From Oehlia diaphana (Eukaryota; Glomeromycota; Glomeromycetes; Glomerales; Glomeraceae): 30,444 nt of DNA. A model generated the notes under the pieces. That model was not told the DNA's origin, did not search any database, and was given only the letters and a program-made list of their open reading frames with translations. The stretch covers positions 16,027-46,470 of the forward strand of contig QZLH01000443.1 in NCBI GenBank assembly GCA_003833135.1, read 5' to 3'. The translations under genes and the position numbers were made by a program. This document shows positions 26,815 through 30,444 of this stretch, one piece after another (position 1 is the first letter of the stretch; each line of letters opens with the position of its first letter).

Positions 26815-28658
26815 CTTTAAATTTGTGCGTGTAACATTTCGCGATTTAATTACATGTTGATCATGTTCACTATAAATAAATATAATATAATAAATAATAT
26901 TATACATAGTAATATATATATGACAATCAATAGTTTAGAATATCAAGACTGTACCGCAGTAGTAATAAAAATTCATGATTTTTTGTACAAAATTAATCCA
27001 TCCTGTCCTGTTACACTTTTGAGCTATAATGCTAAAAAATTTTGTTCACTTTTCACTTTTTTTTTTATTATAAGAAATACATACTAATATTGATTAGGAT
27101 AAGTGAGATTGGGTATCAATTATTAATATTGTTCTCTCTCTGAAGTGTACAGTATCAGAAATTGTCCTAAAAAAGAAATGTGAAATAAAAAATTTCAAAA
27201 ATAGGATTTTATGATTTTGTTTCATATTTTATTTTTATCTGAATGCCCAGTTATAAGGGTTTTTTTTTTCGCATTAAACTTGGCAGAAACAACGATAGCG
27301 AATTTAATAACTTTTAGACAAATATAGGTATATAATAAATTATGGAAAATTCCAAATTTCTAATTAACTTCTATATAAAGAAATTTTTTCGGAAATTACT
27401 CGACGATAATAAATTTTGTGCGACAAACAAAGCTTTATGCATTACAGATACAAATTTTTATTTGTCATTGAAAAAAAAGGATATTGATTTTCATTGTTAA
27501 AATTAAGAGATACCAACAAAGAATTATAAAAAAATCAACAAAATATTGCATTTTTCAGCTGAAAGATTTATGTAAAATTTTTTTTTTTAAAGAAAAAAGG
27601 AATTTTGGCGGTAAATATTTTTTTTTTTTTTGTACATCATACGTTATATTTAGATTTCAATTCCATGTGAACTTTATTTGGCAATTTTTGAATGAACATT
27701 ACTGCGTAAGCTGCGCATGCTGTGAAATAGAATAAGCAGTTTACTCCGGGGTAATTTAGAATTAAACGAATAATAATTGTAACACATTGTGACACAAAAT
27801 TGATATTTCTAACCCGGAATTGGGAAATAAATAGGAATTTGTTAAATAGTTTAACACGGAAAATATGATGATATGATTCTCTCATTTTACCCATACACAA
27901 TATAAACATAATAAATTATTATTTATCCATTGCATAATGAAGTGTATTATTATATAATTGTTTATTCTCTGTTTTATATTGATGAGTATACCTGCGAGCT
28001 TTTAACATTGTAGTAATCATTAATTATTAAGATAATTTTAACGGATGAATAAAAGAATGCGATTTAAATTTCGTACAATAGTCATGATTTAAGACATAGG
28101 ATAATATATATATATATATATATACAGTATATATTCGTTTATAATCGGTTTATTTTGTTTAATCTTGTCATCAGGTTCCTCACTACCGGACGTTCCGGTA
28201 TTTTTTTGAATTTGGTGTGATGCCAAATTTACAATGCGATAGTCGCTAAATTTAATTTTTCGGAGTTATTATTTTTGTACTATTGTTTCATGATATTGTT
28301 CACAACAAAAATTTTCAATCTTTTTTCATCCGATGCTTGAAATCTATTATTACTTCAAAATATAATATCCATCCGTTATAGGAAATCATAGTATTCAAAA
28401 TTTTTATGAATAAAAGGTAATTTTTATTCGAACAAATTTGTTTCTTATAAATCGATTACAACCTTTATACAAAAAAAAAATAAAGATCTATTATAATGTT
28501 AAAATAAGAAAGAAAAATCGTACTAACTAATTAAAAGCTGATACGAGTAACATGAATACCATATGTCTATGTACAGTATATAAGAAATATCTCGTTTTTC
28601 TTCAGAGTTTAGATAATCAGTCTAATTGCCAGCATTATATTGAATATTGAGATCTTTT
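26815..28658. other. AT-rich intergenic region
   Basis: No gene is supported. Open frames at 26854-27087 (+), 27484-27735 (+) and 27637-27909 (-) are low complexity without family features. A (TA)n microsatellite lies at 28104-28124. An inverted repeat TACCGGA/TCCGGTA with a 3-nt loop lies at 28184-28200 in a locally GC-richer spot. Confidence 0.45.
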
Positions 28659-28838
28659 TTAGTAAATCTTTTGTAATTCATGAATCGTCCCTTTAACTAT
28701 TTCATGAGTAATATCAACATTGCCATATAATGCCTTAAAATACATTTATATAAATTTTGTTCGTTTTTCACCGTCTTTGATGCTGGTATCTTGGGTTACA
28801 CTGGGTAGTAGTAAAAATCCTTGTAGCGAATTAGTTGC
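28659..28838 (-). pseudogene. Fossil coding fragment, unidentified
   Basis: On the minus strand a 60-codon stretch has coding-like composition and one internal stop. It reads ...LPSVTQDTSIKDGEKRTKF I, stop, MYFKALYGNVDITHEIVKG TIHELQKIY, stop. Its content differs from the Ile/Lys/Asn-rich noise frames nearby. I do not recognise the family. It is probably the 3' end of a dead gene or transposon. Confidence 0.3.
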
Positions 28839-29595
28839 TCAAATCTGTGCATTTATATAATATAAAAAATCTTGTGATTTAGAGTTTATATTAGAAATAG
28901 ATAATGTTTTTTTGTGATAACGATTATGCAATTTAGTATGTCTTGAAGAATATTATATTCAACAATTTGCTATAAAGATTTTATCAATTACTTCACATAA
29001 CGTAGGAATGTAGGATTTAAACATATATTCTTTATAATTGGTATAATTGGTTGAATGTATGGCTAATAAAAGGAGAACACAGTAAATTAATATTTAATAT
29101 TAATTATTACTCATTAAAAAATAGTTTTTATGTATTTAATTTAGATTAAATAAATTTGAATAATTTGAATCAATGGTAAAATTACATACATACTATATAA
29201 CAAATGCAAAATCTGTGTTCAAATTTACATATACTGTAACCCATTTTTCAAAGATTAATTTCAAAATGAAATTCAAGAAATATTATTTGATTCTTCTTTT
29301 TTTTGATAATGATAAAAATAGTGATTATAATAATGATGAGAAGAGTTATAATCAAAATGAGGACAATATGGAAGCAAGGATGATGCTACTGAGGCAGTTA
29401 ATATTAATAATTTGGAAATTTCAGCTCACAATAAATTAATATTATAGATAAAGAAACAAGAACTATTTTAAACAGAAGTTAAAGTAGTAATCAATATTTC
29501 TCAACCACTTCTAGTAGATCATGATTTTCAAGAATTTAATATAAAAGAAATGTCATAAAATACATTGATTTTATAATTAGTAAATTTTTTTTTGG
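28839..29595. other. AT-rich intergenic region
   Basis: An open frame at 29173-29439 (+) is probably not a gene. In the neighbouring frame near 29380 a short stretch reads DDATEAVNINNLEISAHNKL, which looks like coding remnant. Nothing else is recognisable. Confidence 0.35.
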
Positions 29596-29944
29596 GGGTA
29601 TTGCTAAATATCACCAGTGATAATGAATTTTCCTGAGATATTATTTTAATTATAATATAAATATCATTACTATATGTAAATTTATGAGTAAAATAAGTTT
29701 TCTTAGATTATAAAGGTTGTTATCTAAATAGTTTTTGAGAAAAACAGGTAAGTTTATTTTATAAGTAAAATACAATTTTTTGTTAAATTTTCAAAATTTT
29801 AGTATGTATCTACTCAGGTTTATTTTATACATTTATTATTTAAATTAAATTTTTGAAAAAATTTATGATATATTTAAATTATAATTTTTAGCCAAAATTA
29901 AGTGGTGTGATGATGGTCATCACTGGTAATATTTAGCAATACTC
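29596..29944. mobile_element. MITE-like element with 26-bp terminal inverted repeats
   Basis: The left end, 29596-29621 (starts GGGTATTGCTAAATAT), pairs with the right end, 29919-29944, with two mismatches in 26 bp. The roughly 350-bp body has no coding capacity. Just inside the right end, 29907-29913 (GTGATGA) and 29917-29923 (TCATCAC) form a perfect hairpin. Both ends sit against T runs, so a target duplication cannot be defined and the superfamily is unknown. Confidence 0.7.
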
Positions 29945-30444
29945 TTTTTTTGTTATAATTATCATAAATTTTTATAATATCTAATTATGTTCAATATAAA
30001 AATTGATTATCTAGTGTTCAGACTTATAAACCATTAATTATAATATTTATTTATTATTAAATTAATTGCTAATACATTTTATTTAAAAAAAAGTAAATAA
30101 ATATTTCTAACCTTCATTATATAATAATAATAAAATCAAAATTTCTTTTTTCACTATTTTTTCTGCATTTTACTAGTTTTATTTATATGAATTATATGAA
30201 AAACATAATATACAGTAGTATTAATATGTCAAAAAATATATATTTTATATTAAATATGAAATAATTATAACAGATTATAGATCTATAAATTCAATTTTAT
30301 TAATCAATTTTTTTAATTTAAATATTATTTATTTATTTATTTATTTTTTAAATCAATTTTTTTTTTGTTTTTTTTTTTTACAATATTTCAGTTTTCTTAA
30401 ACAGTTTTTTTTTTTTTTTTTTTTTTTTAATAATATTTATAAAA
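29945..30444. other. AT-rich end of window with simple repeats
   Basis: No gene is seen. A TTTA/ATTT microsatellite lies at about 30325-30347 and a 26-nt T run at about 30403-30428. Confidence 0.5.

Noticed and set aside
27484..27909. ORFs on both strands at 27484-27735 and 27637-27909
   Set aside because: Low-complexity, overlapping and without recognisable motifs; such lengths occur by chance here.

Overview
The window is very AT-rich and eukaryotic. Its genes are split into many short exons by compact GT-AG introns, mostly 60-110 nt. Four spliced genes and one intronless gene can be read: a Pho89/PiT-type phosphate transporter, a full-length ABCC transporter, Cdc45, an Argonaute and a small secreted cysteine/proline-rich protein. 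With the AT-rich repeat deserts and decayed transposons, this suggests an early-diverging fungus, most plausibly an arbuscular mycorrhizal fungus (Glomeromycotina). That placement is inference from style and gene content, not from a marker gene.

Layout. Positions 1-340 hold a Tc1/pogo-like transposon end and a foldback hairpin. 1269-3187 (+) is the phosphate symporter in five exons. 3188-11578 is an 8.4-kb gene-poor block: a somewhat GC-richer patch, short degenerate repeats, a ~950-bp T-rich minisatellite, a ~145-bp tandem repeat, a ~2.2-kb array of short units each followed by a different but self-complementary hairpin, and a decayed hAT transposase with one probable transposon end. 11579-17793 (-) is a 19-exon ABCC transporter. 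18425-20551 (+) is Cdc45, divergent from the ABC gene across ~630 bp. 21169-24845 (+) is a 14-exon Argonaute. 26038-26814 (+) is the secreted protein. The rest, to 30444, is AT-rich intergenic DNA with a ~350-bp MITE-like element and fossil coding scraps.

The genes do not form one pathway: two are transporters, one is replication machinery, one is RNA silencing and one is at the cell surface or secreted. The strongest observations are: (1) an intron in Cdc45 with no usable AG acceptor that matches the AT-AC, U12-type pattern at donor, branch site and acceptor and restores the reading frame; (2) an Argonaute with an intact guide 5'-phosphate pocket but two of four slicer residues replaced (D-E-A-R); (3) a tandem array on the transposon-rich side whose units have splice-site-like borders on the minus strand and hairpins whose arms change while pairing is kept. 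All exon joins were made by eye from splice consensus, frame and family conservation; none was tested against transcripts.
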